From Trametes villosa (Eukaryota > Basidiomycota > Agaricomycetes > Polyporales > Polyporaceae): a stretch of 64,000 bases of DNA. The stretch is from assembly GCA_002964805.2 (NCBI GenBank), contig PUDQ02000020.1:434001-498000 (forward strand). Direction: 5' to 3'. Of this stretch, positions 12,146 to 24,191 are shown piece after piece (position 1 is the stretch's first letter; every line of letters begins with the position of its first letter). Under the pieces are notes generated by a model. It made no database searches and was not told the origin of the DNA. It saw only the letters and a program-made list of their open reading frames with translations. The translations under genes and the position numbers were made by a program.

Positions 12146-12318
12146 AAGAGGCAGTTGTGTACATTGAACCCTATTGCTATTGTTACACGCGACTAATGGT
12201 CACCGTTGGTTTACCATGCGCGTTCATTACACTGGGCGGTCCGTCTACTCAAGCGTCTGATCGCCGGTTGCGTGTGTGGTCATATGCAGAGGCTATGGCG
12301 GTCTAGTGATACAACGCT

Positions 12319-14500
12319 CTAATGCTTCATCATACCCTGCAGCACTCCTTGCACCACCTCTTCCTGCCTCGCGAGCCAGAGTCCGAACGCAGGCGTCCGT
12401 AGCCATCTCTCATAGAACTCTTTCCGCTTCGCGTTGGTCTTGAAGGGAAGCGGCGACCCGTGGGCTTTCAGTGATGCGAAGAACGCCGCGTCGCTGAATG
12501 GCTTCAGTCGCCCCGAGTCCGCGAGGCTGGACCGAGACTCGCTCGGCGTGGGGATGAGCGACTGCAGATACCGTTGTAGTGGTACGAGCAACGCTGTCGT
12601 TCGCGAGGTGAAATGTTGGCGAAGAGCCTCAGATGCACGCAGTTCTGATAGTGGGCAGGTCAGATAAACCCATACATGAGCTAGCTCACGACTAACTGTC
12701 TTGTATTGAGCCGCGGCAGGCTTGTGCAAGTTGCTTCAGTAGCGCGTGGTCTCGAGAGGTGTAACGTCGATGGGTTGTTCTCCATCCTGGTGAAGGGCCA
12801 ATGATGATGTGTGCCTTCTCGCCTTTTTCTCGAGGTCTAGAAAGGTTACGGCCTTCCAGCGTCATCGATACTATCCAATAATGCACATATACTCACGGGA
12901 GTGGTCGACCCAAGCTCAGGACGTGTGGCCAGTGCTTACATGCCCGCTCGAAGTACGGGTTCGTCACACCCAGTAGCAGTCCCGCTTGAGGTGGTCTCGG
13001 GTTCACCAACGATGGGTGGTCTGCATCATGGATGGTGAAGAACGGGCGGAAGTCACCGGAGAGGGGAATCTGCATCCATGTCAGCCGGACATCGACTGAT
13101 GAAAGATAGACAACCTACCGGCCGCAATAGGTCTCGAAGCCACCATACGGCAATACTTGTCTCCGCTGGGGAAGACCCGAAGATGAGCATAGGCTCGCTC
13201 AGGACGACACATTCCCAAATTGACCACAGATGCGAGATGACCGCTTCGAAGTGATGCAGTATGGGAGGCTCGACCGGGCATACAGAGACTAGCATCTGCG
13301 GACAATGCGTATGGTCAGCAACTAGATGTTCCAAACATATTTCGACGGCATACAAACCTGGATATCTGTCTCGCCCATCCGCGCGGGCGGTAGGGCAGAC
13401 ATCGCTTGCTGGGTCTCGATGGCTTGCGGGATTTCCGCGTATATGACGGCGCCAAGGAAGCCGAGTTCCATAGTGGTTCCCAATACAGGGTCAGGCCTTC
13501 TCTTCCGTTGGCGTCAGCGCTGTCCCTCTACTTAACGGCATCACGCGATGCCTTGACTCACCAGCTAGCGATATTATGGCAAGCTGCTTCTAGCATGGGC
13601 CCGCCATGGTTCATGAATGATGGTCCGAGTTTAGATATCAGGGTATAGAAGAGTGAGGGGTATGCGAGGTGGGTCAGGATCACAGTCGAGGTCTGTGCCC
13701 GTAATTTAGTGACATGAAGAGAGACCACGCGGAACGGGCCAGACTGACTTGCTGGTATCCACGCTTAGACGAAGCATCCTTCGTCCGGGTAAAACATGAG
13801 AAGCCGTAGAGGAAGCCGTCGACAGTGGTAGGTCGGGGCGCTTCGCTATTCCAGACTTCTCCGTCTGAGGAATCCCGAAGGCGGATCCTGAAGGAGTGTG
13901 TCTGTGATCCCTCGTCGAAGTGGGAGGAGTCCGGGAACGACGAGAAGGCTCTGTGCGAGAAGCTTAAACGTCTAAACCGCGAGCAAGGTAGCGGCAACTG
14001 ACATATTCTGGGCCTCGGTGTGGGAGAGGCTCAGCGGAGGGTATACGCTTGTGATCTTCGGGCCGACCTCGAGGTCGAAGTTCACTATGTAGCCATGTTC
14101 GGTCAGCGTACTGGCGTACATAGGATGATCAGGCGGAATACTTACCTGTCGCTAAGCCCAATATCCACCTGCGGAGCTTGGTGACCTTCTCCGAGTCCAT
14201 TGCGAGACCGTCCAAGCTTAGCCTTGTTCTGTGCATGGCTGGACGTGGTAGGCGCGGCAGGGTCTTGGACCGCGACACTCGTCTGCGAGCAAGTTCTGGA
14301 GGAATAGCCTTGGTGGCCAGGGTGGGAGACGAGGGTGATTTAAGCGAGCCGTTGACACTACCTCCGAGCCCGGGAGGGATGCGCGGAGCCTGTGCGAGCG
14401 GCTCTGGTGTCTCTGTGAGAGATCGTGGTGGGAGCGAGAGGTCGGTGAGGCCGATGTCGTCCTCGACCTGGTCGTCGTTCATCACAGCGTTGACGGTCAT
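12319..14500 (-). CDS. DENND6-like DENN-domain protein (Rab GEF family)
   Basis: DENN proteins activate Rab GTPases; animal DENND6 (FAM116) acts on Rab14 in endosomal recycling. The start MTVNAVMNDDQVEDDIG at 14500 is followed by a Ser/Pro/Arg-rich leader. The DENN uDENN block then reads LRRWILGLATG-VNFDLEVGPKI, SVYPPLSLSHTEAQN and SSFPDSSHF, followed by SFRIRLRD. The central DENN portion has ASVCPVEPPILHHFEAVISH, WECVVLSEPMLIFGSSP and AVWWLRDLLRP, then IPLSGDFRPFFTIHD and GVTNPYFERACKHWPHVLSL. The C-terminus FYERWLRTPAFGLWLARQEE is close to the family's usual end; the stop is at 12319. About ten short introns interrupt it. Order and motifs fit DENND6 rather than AVL9. It is convergent with Mim1. 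Confidence 0.85.
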
Positions 14501-15057
14501 GGTGGGAGGTAGAGAAGGAATGAAAGGATGACACCACCTACTGTGAGGTGCCGGTCCTCACAGAGTATAAGGAACGGGCTCCACACGTGCACGCGACTGT
14601 ATGCGCGAGTCGGAGTCGGCGGCGCGCCGTCTCAGCCTCTCACCGCCATCATCCCGAGCAGCTCGAAGCGCAACCATCGCTCAGTCGCGATACGCACCTG
14701 CGGTCCATCAACCTCACTGTCTCTTCCCGTCAGAGGGCGATCAGGATGCCTGGCGCGAACTACATGGGGGGAAAGAGGTGCGCAGCTGTGATCACAGCGT
14801 CGATCCTATTCGCAGAGAGCAGTCATCTCGCCATTCGTAGGAACGCCGCCCGGGCTCGCGGGAAGGACGCAACTGGGAAAGCACAACGCAGCTACTTTGG
14901 CAAGAAACGCTTCGAGATCCTCCGGACAGGTCTCAGCGCTGGACAAGCGAGCGCAGCCCCGGTCGATCGAGCGGGACATGGGTTGAGGGGTCGGCCAGAG
15001 ATTTCGTTTGCTCATGCACGGCGGGCTCAGGATGCAGGACGACCACACGGGAAACCT
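14501..15057. other. Divergent promoter region
   Basis: Upstream of DENND6 (-) and the acidic unknown gene (+). The reading frame of the + gene stays open upstream to 14548, so that gene could begin earlier than 15058; the translated stretch is Arg/Ala-rich and looks non-coding to me. Confidence 0.4.
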
Positions 15058-17078
15058 ATGAACATGGTATCGCAACTCTTTGCATCCCCTCTGGCGAGCA
15101 CTCCCCGTCGGTCACCCCCGAGCTCGGCGTCCAGCCGTTCTAAGATCCTGAGGGCACTCGACGCGGAGAATCGTATGTCCCTCGCGAATGCTCTACTTAT
15201 CCTCACTGAGGACCTGCCATGAAGCACTGGTGCAGCGGGCGAAGCTCGACCAAATCCTCCAGATACCTGATCTCTTAGGTCTATCAGCCGGCAGAGACCG
15301 TTCCCACTCACAGCGGGTGTATCTTACACCTCCTCGTTCTCCAGCACATGAGAAGGCGAGAGAGAATTCTCCACGTTTACAGCTCGTTGGCACTGACAGC
15401 TATGGCCGTATGATGATAGGACTTGGCCTCTATGAGTACATCCCCGGGCATGGATGTATCTCGTCCTTCGTCTCCGGTGCGGTCTTTTCCCGGCGACCGA
15501 GAACGAGACGCCTCTGCACGTCCATATCGCGCAGCAGGTACGACTCTTTGTGACGTGCCGTGTGTGTATACTAACTAGAACACTGCTACTAGAATCTTCC
15601 ACGCTACGGCGATCATCCTCCAAGTCAGACTCAATATTCATCCCAATGTGCTTAGACAGCAGCCCGCCACCCTGCGTCCACGACTCTGGATATGCTGGAT
15701 CTTGGCCCAACACACCTGAAGCTGATGTGGCTTGTTACGAGCCGGCGAGAGCACCATTCTATCCCGCTTCACCATCCGCCCGGCTGTCCCCTGTACTTGG
15801 CGGAGCTCACGACGCGGAAGGGAGCCCATGGCTAGGCAGCTTCGCCGTTTCTCATCAAGATTCCGGCTCGGACCTTGTAGCTTCCACCTCTAGTCATGCC
15901 CTTGCTGGATCTACCTGTCTGCCACTACCCGCTATGCTCGCACAAGCTAGATTTCTGTCCGACATACCCGCCATGGATGATACATTCGCCTTGTCATTAC
16001 CTCCTTCTGAACCTCCTGATCGCCACTGGTCCGCTCCGACCTCACACCTTCAAGACTCTGATGAAATCCCTCAAGCGAGCTTTTCCTTGTCACCTCCTGT
16101 CAGCTTGTTACAGTCGCGGCCGGGAGCCGATGACTGGCGCATACCACGTGGCGAAGATGCTGCTTATGATACTGGCTACGTGTCTCCCGATGGCTCTGTA
16201 TACTCTCTGCTAGGCGACTCTCCAGACCACTTCGAACTAGATAAACTCTCTACCAGCGACGATACCCCGGAGCTGCTCCCGATCTCTCTGGGCGACTTGC
16301 TGAACGGCGCGCTGTTCGAGGATGCCGACCCGTGGCTCGCTCTGGATGAGTTTCTAGGCCTTCCTGCGCCTCTTGCTCCCCGGCTCACCGAACCCGACCC
16401 GGTTGGTCTCATCAGGACCCATGACAGGAGGGGGGTCGGCTATATGTCTCCCGCCTTTCCGAGCCCTCGTACTGCGGTTCCCCTGCAGGTGCCGGTCGAC
16501 TTCATGGCGAGTGTCGAAGGCGAACCTCTGTGCGGAGACGGCGGTCGCGGCGCATACCCTGGGTTTCCTCAACCTCTATTAGAGGATCCTGCCAACGTGT
16601 CGGATGAAGTGCTGGATTCTCCAAGCTCCTCCCCCATAATACCTCAGCGTTACGTCCTCAGCGACAGCGCACGTGCCTTGGGTGAAGAAGTCGACAACGC
16701 TGCCTCGCCAATTCAGGAGGCGTGCGAGGATTTCATCCTTGCGCCTGCGTCGCTCCCTTCTTCAGATCTTGAAGCGCCTCTCCAGCCTTCTGCAGATGAA
16801 GACGAGGTCGAACGAGAAGCGCAAGAGGTGACGTCATCAGAGGACCCTTCCCCGCCGCCAGAGCTTACGGTGCAAGTGCGTTCCCCCTCGTATCCCCTTC
16901 ATGGACACCTTTCAATTACGTCGCCTTCACTATACCACAGGAATGCCGAGGCGACTCTTCGTTGGCTGCGACTGGCGTGGAAGGTGCAGGTTGTAATGAG
17001 CCGGTGGCTGACGATGGCAGGTTGCTGGATGGTCCGTCCTTGTTCCTCGACGATGAGTTTTCGGAGCCGGAAGAGTGA
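15058..17078 (+). CDS. Unknown acidic Ser/Pro-rich protein
   Basis: I do not recognise this gene. Exons 15058-15172, 15225-15455, 15508-15537, 15593-16875 and 16941-17078 join in frame to 598 residues, ending LLDGPSLFLDDEFSEPEE. All four introns are 52-65 nt with GT-AG ends, which supports a real gene. The N-terminus is Ser-rich and basic (MNMVSQLFASP, then RSKILRAL), with a compact segment KLDQILQIPDLLGL and a conserved-looking GTDSYGRMMIGLGLYEY. The large exon is acidic, with many Ser/Pro/Leu/Asp motifs such as LSIG-like DLLNGALFEDADPWLALDEF. I see no transmembrane helix, signal peptide or known domain; mostly disordered, possibly an activation-domain-like protein (inference). The start could lie upstream in the same open frame. 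Confidence 0.65.
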
Positions 17079-17574
17079 TGTGTTTGCTTACTCTGTGTAC
17101 TGCGTAATCTATATGTGTTTCGAGTCTGGCATGAGTGTCGCGACGTGATGTCTGTGCGAGCAGTAATAGTTGTAGCGACGGAGTCGCTGGCTGTTTGCCA
17201 GGTAGTAACGGGAAATAGGAGTGACCGGTGGCCGACCCGGCGCCCTCAAAGCTTTCGGGCTGACCTGAGGGTGCTTGACCTCTCCTTTCGATCAAGGAAC
17301 GCGCGGCAGCCAACGACACGGCGCGCATTTGGCGCAAACACGAGCGGTCACAAGCCCCTCGCTCCGTTACAGCGCGCGTCAGCTGCGTGAAACAGCCGGT
17401 GATCAAACCGTCGGGAAACACATGCTCGCGCGGCTCCGGCTGCCCCGCGCGCCTTTAAGTTCAGCGCCCCCGCGTCGCAAACCTCTTGCCTCCGATTCGT
17501 TTCCCCGCATTCCCCTCATTCCACTCCCCCGCCTCGCCCAGTCGCCCCCCGCTCACATCCCTGCGTCCGCTGTC
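17079..17574. other. 5' region of the cytochrome b5-ACAD gene
   Basis: Holds the tail of the preceding transcript and the promoter/5' leader of the next gene. A pyrimidine-rich tract (17490-17560, CCCCC and CTC runs) precedes the ATG, as is typical of highly expressed basidiomycete genes. No TATA box seen. Confidence 0.4.
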
Positions 17575-19922
17575 ATGTCGAAGGAGCTGAGAACTATCAC
17601 TCGCGAGGAGGTCGCTCTGGTCAGTCATATGGTTTAGCGTTGCGCTATATTCGCTTACCCCTGTCTCCATGCTACCAGCACAACAAGCCAGGCGACCTGG
17701 TATGTCTATCTTCGCATGTCGCGATGCTACATTGACTCATCGTTGTGCGCCTCCTTCAGTGGATCATCGTGGACGCCAAGGTTTACGATGTTACCAAGTT
17801 CAGTAACATGCACCCCGGCGGCACCAGCGTCTTCTTCGCAGAAGACATCGGTATGTCCCCGTAGCGACGTCTACTCCTCGGGCCCGCCTCGCTAACGCTA
17901 CCTGGACACAGCCGGCCAAGACGCTACGGAGGCGTTCTACGGCCTGCACCGCCACGAGGTCCTGCTGAAGCCGCAGTACCAGCGCCTGCAGATCGGGGTC
18001 CTCCAGGGCGAGAAGAGCGTCCTGCACGGCGGCATCCCCGGCGAGCTCAGCAAGGTGCCCTACGCGGAGCCGCTCGGCATCACCGAGGGCTACCACAGCC
18101 CCTACTACACCGAGGTACGTGTGTACGCGCGCGTTATGTTGCTGTGATCAGTGGAATTGAAGACGTGGTCGCGTGCAGAGCCACCGGCGGTTCCAGCGCG
18201 CTGCGCGGAAGTTCGTGGACGAGATCTTGGCCCCAGATGCGCTGGTGAGCGCTATTGCTTATTTATTTGTCGTGGAAGCGCTGGGATATTGAACGGGGTG
18301 GACTAGGCCAGGGAAGAAGACGGCAAGCGGCCGAGCCTCAGCGTCATCCAGCAAATGGCGTAAGTCGAGGCCGTCACTGTCGTCTATGCTCGGCGCATAT
18401 GCTTATCGATGTCGATAGCGAGAACGGCATTTTGGCAATGACCATGGGCCCTGGCAAGCACCTCAAGGGCCGCACGCTTCTGGGCGGCGTCATCAAGCCC
18501 GAGGAGGTGCGTAAAACGGCGTCTGTCATACAAGCATCGCATAACTGACCGCCCGTCGTGAACAGTTCGACCGCTTCCACGAGGTACGGCACTCCATGCA
18601 CGTCGTTTACGTGCCACCGGCTTATACGTTATACAGCTCGTTCTAGCGCAGGAGCTTTGCCGCCCCAACTGCCGTGGGTACCGGGACGGCCAGAACTCAG
18701 GCGCCACTATCGGCCTGCCACCAATTATCCACTTCGGGCGTCCCGAGCTCCGGGACCGCATCGTCGAGGAGGTGCTGTCCGGCAAGAAGTTCTTGTCGCT
18801 CGCTATTTCTGAGGCCTTTGCGGGCTCGGACGTGTCTGGCCTGCGCACGACCGCGACGAAGACGCCAGACGGCAAGTTCTGGATTATCAACGGCACGAAG
18901 AAGTGGATCACCAATGGGACCTTTTCGGACTAGTATGTGGCCTGACTTTTCCTCAGGCGCTCTTCGCTGACATCATATTCGTCGTCACTACCTAGCTTCA
19001 CCGTCGGGTGCAAAACCGACAAGGGCCTCACGGTTATCCTCGTTGAGCGCGGCGAGGGTGTCGAGACGAAGGCGATTAAGACCTCGTACTCCAGCGCCGC
19101 TGGAACCGCATACATCACCTTCGAGAACGTCAAGGTTCCGGTGGAGAACACTCTTGGCCCCGAGGGCTCCGGTGTTTTCGTCATTCTCAGGTAGATGACA
19201 TTTTCCACTTGTCACGAGGCGACGTCTGACGCTCCTACCCGCAGCAACTTCAACCACGAGCGATGGGCGATGTGCTGTGGTGGCGCGCGCAACATGCGCT
19301 TCATCGTGGAGGAGTGCTTGAAGTGGGTGAACCAGCGCAAGGCGTTCGGGAAGCCGCTGCACTCGCAGGCGGTCATCCGCGCGAAGCTCGCGGATATGAT
19401 CTCCAAGACCGAGGCCGCGCAGCACTGGCTCGAGAACATCACGTTCCAGATGCAGCATATGGACTACAAGCAGCAGGCGCAGCTGCTCGCAGGGTACGTA
19501 CAGGTCCCGCTCCGATTCTGCCGCATCGCGCGGAGCGCTGAGAACGGTGGTGTCGCACAGGCCGATAGGGCTGCTGAAGGCGTTCATCACGCGGTCTGCG
19601 CAGGACGTTGCGCGAGACGCTGTGCAGATATTCGGTGGACGGGGTATCACGAAGACGGGGATGGGCAAGCACATCGAGCACGTACGTTGCGCCTGGGCCT
19701 CCTCCTGTGTGCTGTGTGGACGCTGACGCGCACGGCTGCATTCTCAGTATCACCGGACTGTGCCGTTCGATGCCATCCTCGGCGGAGGTAAGTTGCTCTT
19801 CTGTCATGGACGGCGATCGTGACGGCCGCTGACGCGCGTCTTGTGAAATAGCGGAGGATGTGTTGGGCGACCTCGGCGTGCGCCAGGCGATCAAGGCCAT
19901 GCCGAAGAACGCGAAGCTATGA
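17575..19922 (+). CDS. Cytochrome b5-acyl-CoA dehydrogenase fusion
   Basis: Fungal flavoprotein with an N-terminal haem domain. The b5 domain reads WIIVDAKVYDVTKF, MHPGG (axial His motif) and a second His at YGLHRHE. The dehydrogenase follows: ARKFVDEILAPDAL, AREEDGKRPSLSVIQQMA, GATIGLPPIIHFG, LAISEAFAGSDVSGLRT, then WIINGTKKWITNG, then ERWAMCCGGARNMRF, RKAFGKPLHSQAV, QIFGGRGITKTGMGKHIEH, and the C-terminus YHRTVPFDAILGG. About 14 exons are needed, including 21-nt (HNKPGDL) and 18-nt (FDRFHE) exons. The Glu used by most MCAD-type enzymes (YEGT region) is Leu here, while the Glu of NHERW aligns with the site used by isovaleryl- and long-chain dehydrogenases (inference). Likely peroxisomal or mitochondrial fatty or branched acyl-CoA oxidation; substrate not determinable. 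Confidence 0.9.
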
Positions 19923-20344
19923 GACGTCGGACTATTCTACGCTCCTTCTATCCACCATACATTCCGTGTATCATACATTGGCCTCGAGGAACTACACGCT
20001 ATCTTTATACCCTCTTAACGCTGTGGATCTCCGTGCGCGGGGCCCGCAGACGGGGGCCGGTGCGGCGGGCGTCCTTGGGCGGCACTTTAGAGTTGCATGG
20101 GAGATGTCGAAGGGGATCTGATCAGGCTGGCCGCTGTCTGCGCGTTCACAGAAGCAGCAAAGAAGCCCTCGAGGGCGCCAGGGGACCACCCCGAAAAGGC
20201 CAGGGCGGAACAGGGATCGGTGCTGAGTCAGCAGAAAGAGCGCCAAAGAAGCGCAAACAAGGCCAGGTGACGAGCGCTCCCGGCCGGTTTTGTACTCGAC
20301 GCTCTCCAGTCTCGCCCACAACCTCCCTCTGCTCTCAACCACCA

Positions 20345-20379
<35 letters not shown>

Positions 20380-20693
20380 TCTCTCTGCCACTCCTTACAG
20401 GCCCCCACAACACCGGATCCGTCTCCACCCTCTGGAACGCGCGTCGCGTCGCGTCCTGTATTGCTGATTGGAGGGGTGTCGGTAGAATCTGTCTCGCGCC
20501 TGTAACTCTACTTGTAAGACCTGCTCCCGCGTAGGGCGTCGTCCTCGTCTCTGTCCTGTATCTGACCAGCCTGTCACGCATCGTGCTGCTCTCTGTTCCG
20601 TCGGTACACCACACATCCTGTCATTCGCACACAGAACACGACTATATTCACATTCTGCCCACCTCTGCCCACTGTTTTTGAGTTTTCGCCAAC
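19923..20693. other. Intergenic with CT-rich leader
   Basis: Contains a 9-nt microsatellite at 20346-20379 and pyrimidine-rich sequence. The ORFs here are repeat artefacts. The 3' half is probably the promoter and 5' leader of the RRM gene. Confidence 0.45.
20346..20379. repeat. 9-nt microsatellite (CTCGCCGCC)n
   Basis: Just under four tandem copies of a 9-base unit in the upstream region of the RRM gene; it creates Pro/Ser-rich spurious ORFs. Confidence 0.8.
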
Positions 20694-22165
20694 ATGCCTG
20701 AAGACGACTTTGACATCTACGGCGAGGACGACGGGTTCAGCTCCATCAAGGCTGAGGTGAGTATCCGCTTTCGCATGCGCATATACCCATGTCTGACGCT
20801 ATCCGCGCCCGCGAAGTCCCATGAGGAGTTCCAGACGCCCGTAGAGGAGAAGACGCAGGCCGAGGCTGCCGCGCACTCCCCCGTGGTTGGGGAAAAGCGG
20901 CTAAGGGAAGAAGACGACCATGAGCAGCGAGACGCCCAGAATGATCGCCAGAGCATCCCCGGCTTCAAGTCCGACTCGCCCTCCTCGACGCTTCCCGGTA
21001 ATAACGCGAGCGCGAACGGTGCGCAGAACGGGCAGGTGTCCAACGGCGGGGCCGGGAGCGTCCCCGGGTTTGATGCTCTCTACATTGGCGACTTGCAGTG
21101 GGTCTGTACTTCCTCACGTTTTTCCAGTCATGTATGCACTATATCTGAGACCTCCCGATGTATGCGTTTGCTTCTACAGTGGACGACTGATGAGGACTTG
21201 CGACAAGTCGCCCTTACACTCGGCATCACGCTCGACCACAAGGACATCACGTTCTCTGAGCATAAAGTGAACGGAAAGAGCAAAGGGTAAGTACATGCTG
21301 CGAGGCGCATATAAGCAGGCGCTAACCTCTGCAACGATGTGTAGCATTGCCTACATCGAGTGCCATGGCTCGGACAACGCGACCACGTTGAAAAACTGGT
21401 TTGACAATAAGTGCGTTACCGTCGCCGTTCTTCTGTGCGGCTGCTGATTGCTGTTCATAGCGAGTTCCAAAATCGCCGAGCTTCGGCCACATACACGGCA
21501 GCCTCCCAGGGCAACCCGTTCCGCACACTCCCCAAGGGTACGTCCTCCCTTCAACTACACCATTGGAATCATCGCCAACGCTGCGCCGTAGAACCTCCAC
21601 CGCGCGAGCAACGTCATGGCAATAACGCAGGTGGCGGCGGTAACGCCCGTGGTGGTGGCAACTTCCGCGGTGGCGCCAACGGTGGCGGCATGGGTGTTTC
21701 GCCCATGATGAACAACAACATGCGCGGTGGCGGTATGATGGGCGGCGGCATGCGCGGAGGCATGCCAAATATGATGGGGAACTTTGGCATGGGCTTCGGC
21801 ATGGGCGCAGGCTTCGTCGGCAACGGCATGGGCGGCGGCGGCTTCGCTGGTGGTCGCGGGGGCGGCATGCTCCCCCAGGGCCCCCGCGGAGGAGGCATGA
21901 TGGGCGGCGGAGGCTTTGGCGGACGAGGCGGCATGATGGGCGGCGTGGGTACGACAGCCTGAGTTTCGCTCTGTATTTCTACGGTTCCGGATGTTGACTC
22001 GCACTTGTTTTTGTAGGCATGGGCATGATGCCAATGGGAGGCCGTGGCGGCTTTGGCGGCGGCGTGCAGGGCCACTTCAACCCCGCGTTCATGCAGGGCG
22101 GCGGCGGCGGCCAGGCGGGGCCCGACGGCCCCCGCAAGCGGTTCAAGATGGACGACAGCGGGTGA
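20694..22165 (+). CDS. RRM RNA-binding protein with Gly/Met-rich tail (CPSF6-like)
   Basis: The start [20 protein letters not shown] is followed by a charged linker and then an [14 protein letters not shown] (RNP2-like), [36 protein letters not shown] (RNP1 region) and [11 protein letters not shown]. The remainder is a low-complexity tail built of Gly, Met, Asn and Arg with RGG-like and GGM units (about 21620-21960), ending KRFKMDDSG. The acidic start with the YGED motif, one RRM and a low-complexity tail resemble the cleavage factor Im large subunit (CPSF6/7) family that helps choose poly(A) sites; other nuclear RRM proteins remain possible. Six or so short introns. Probably nuclear. The tail is a plausible condensate-forming segment (inference). 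Confidence 0.78.
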
Positions 22166-22728
22166 AGAGGACGACGTGACCCGGGACGCTCGCTTTATGT
22201 ATACTGTACCAGCCCCCTTCGACGTCCGCGGCCCTGCCTGCCGGGTCGACCTAATCCCCTTCTGCTCGCACCTCGCTCACTCGTCCCACAATCCCGTACC
22301 TAGTCGCGCTCCGTCACAACATCTTGCTTTCGCGATCTGTCGTAGTTCATGTAACACCTATATCGGATCTCTCTTGAGAAAATCACACTGCTCCCTTCGG
22401 GCGTTGCGTTAGTCTGACAGGCGTGAGCGGCATATAGTCAATACTTCAGACAAGATATGTTGGTACAGTCCAGAAAGATATACAGGAGATGTATATGCAG
22501 TATGTGTGGTTCTTCTACAGTAGATGATGCGGTTTATGTGGTGTGCGATGGGGATCAGCGACGGGACGAGAACAGCGTGCGACGAGAGAAGGCGGAGAAG
22601 AAAGCGAGATACAGGCTGTAGAGAGAAGGGAGAACATGCATAGCATAACACATACGGCAACGGCGGCAGTCCTGCGGCGAGTGCCCTTGGCGCACGCGTT
22701 CATCGGGTGTCCACGAATATGGAGACGT
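22166..22728. other. Intergenic, convergent 3' ends
   Basis: Between the RRM protein and SPT2 stops. Less GC-rich than flanking exons, with TATATG-type stretches near 22480-22500. No gene seen. Confidence 0.4.
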
Positions 22729-24191
22729 TCAGTACGCGCCGCGCTTCTCCTTCTCCTTGCGCTTGCGCCGCTTCTCCTCCTCGTGCCGCCGCTCTTCCTC
22801 CAGGGCGAGCTCGTCCTCCTTCTTCGCGAGGCGCATACTGCACACGAGCATATATGGATGAGCCACGGGGAGTCACGCGATGTGCGGGGGACTGACCTTC
22901 TCAGCTCCTCCTTCTCGACGTCGAACGCGCCGGCCTCCATGTCCTCGTCGTCGCTGTACACGTCGCGCTGGATGTACGACGAGCGGTCCTTGCCGAACAG
23001 CTTCCAGATCTCGCTGCTGATGTCGTTGCGCGACGAGCCACCCGGGGCGGGGCGGCGCTTTACGGGTGGCGGCGAGAGGCTCGAGGAGGGCGAGCGCGGC
23101 CGCTTCTTCATGGGCGGTTTGCTGGCCGAAGCGGCGGATTTGGAGGGAGCAGACATCGGCGGGCGTTGTGCCTTGGCGCCTGCGGAGCTCGAGGAGGCCG
23201 AGGGCCTGCCAGCGGCGGCGGCCTTCGATGCGCTTGCGGACTTGCCTGGGGCACTTGCGGCGCCCCTCGCAGCGGGTGGGGTGGCCTTGGAAGCGGACAT
23301 GGACTTCGATGCGGGCGTAAAGGCGTGTGGCGAGGCTGAGCCGCTGGCGGCCTTGGATTGGCTGCTCGAAGAGGGCCCTGCTACGGCGGGCGTATTGGCA
23401 CGGGAGGTCGACGTGGACGTGGCGGGCTTCTTCGGGGCCTCCTTCTTCGCCTTGCCGAACCAGTCGTTGAACTCCCGCGCCTGGTCGCCGTCGAGGACCT
23501 TGCCCTGCCGCAGCTTCTCGCGGTCCCGCACGATCTCGTCGATGGTGCGTGTGTCCCGCTTGTTCACGTTGAGCTTGATGAGCTTCACGGGCTCGGACTG
23601 CAGGCGCTCCTTGATCGACTGGCTCTTGCCCGGAGACGCCAAAGACGACGAGCCCGGGGCGTCCGTCGTGATGTCGACCGCGCCACCCGGGAGCTTCCTC
23701 CCGGGCTTGTTGTAGCCTCCGCCCTGCGTCGTGCGCCGGAAGGAGCCCTTGTTCCCGCGCAGCTCCGCCTCGAGCCGCCGCTTGCGCTTTTCCTCGCGCG
23801 TGAGCGCACTCGAGCCGCCGTCGTCGTCGTCCGAGCCCCTTCCCCGGCCTGCGCCCGAGACGGGGTAGCCGTTCCCGTCCGTGCGGCCCCCGCCCCGGGG
23901 CCCGTATCGCAGCGAGTCGCGCTGCTGCTCCTCGCGGCGCTGCATCTCGCGCTCCTTCGCGCGGCGCTCCTCCTCGTGCCGGCGGCGGCGCTCCTCGTCG
24001 CGCTTCTGCTCCTCGAGCCGCTTGATGCGGAGCTTCGCCTGCAGCTCGCGCTCCCGCCGCTCCTTCTCCTCCATCTCCTTGCGCTTCTGCGCCTCCTTCT
24101 TCTGCCGCTCGGCGAGGGCGGACTGGACGGCGGCCTCTGATTGTCGTGTCTGCGAGGCACTGAGTGCCATGAGGGCGGCGAAATTAGACAT
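22729..24191 (-). CDS. SPT2: SPT2-like chromatin/histone H3-H4 chaperone
   Basis: Spt2 binds H3-H4 and DNA during transcription elongation. Signature: the N-terminus MSNFAALMALS, a very long Arg/Lys/Glu coiled-coil helix (EKERRERELQAKLRIKRLEE onward), then charged repeats, a Ser/Ala/Lys-rich disordered middle, and the conserved C-terminal SPT2 motif SEIWKLFGKDRSSYIQRDVY followed by SDDEDMEAGAFDVEKEE. A final short exon carries KKEDELALEEE and a KRKEKEKRGAY tail after one intron (about 22835-22895). Stop at 22729. Length about 465 residues, slightly longer than yeast because of the linker. Nuclear, no targeting peptide. The antisense strand carries long ORFs, but the SPT2 motif decides the strand. 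Confidence 0.88.

Noticed and set aside
20290..20505. Pro/Ser-rich ORF near the RRM gene
   Set aside because: Produced by the 9-nt microsatellite and CT-rich leader.
22543..23715. 390-aa plus-strand ORF in SPT2
   Set aside because: Antisense of SPT2, whose motif EIWKLFGKDR fixes the minus strand.
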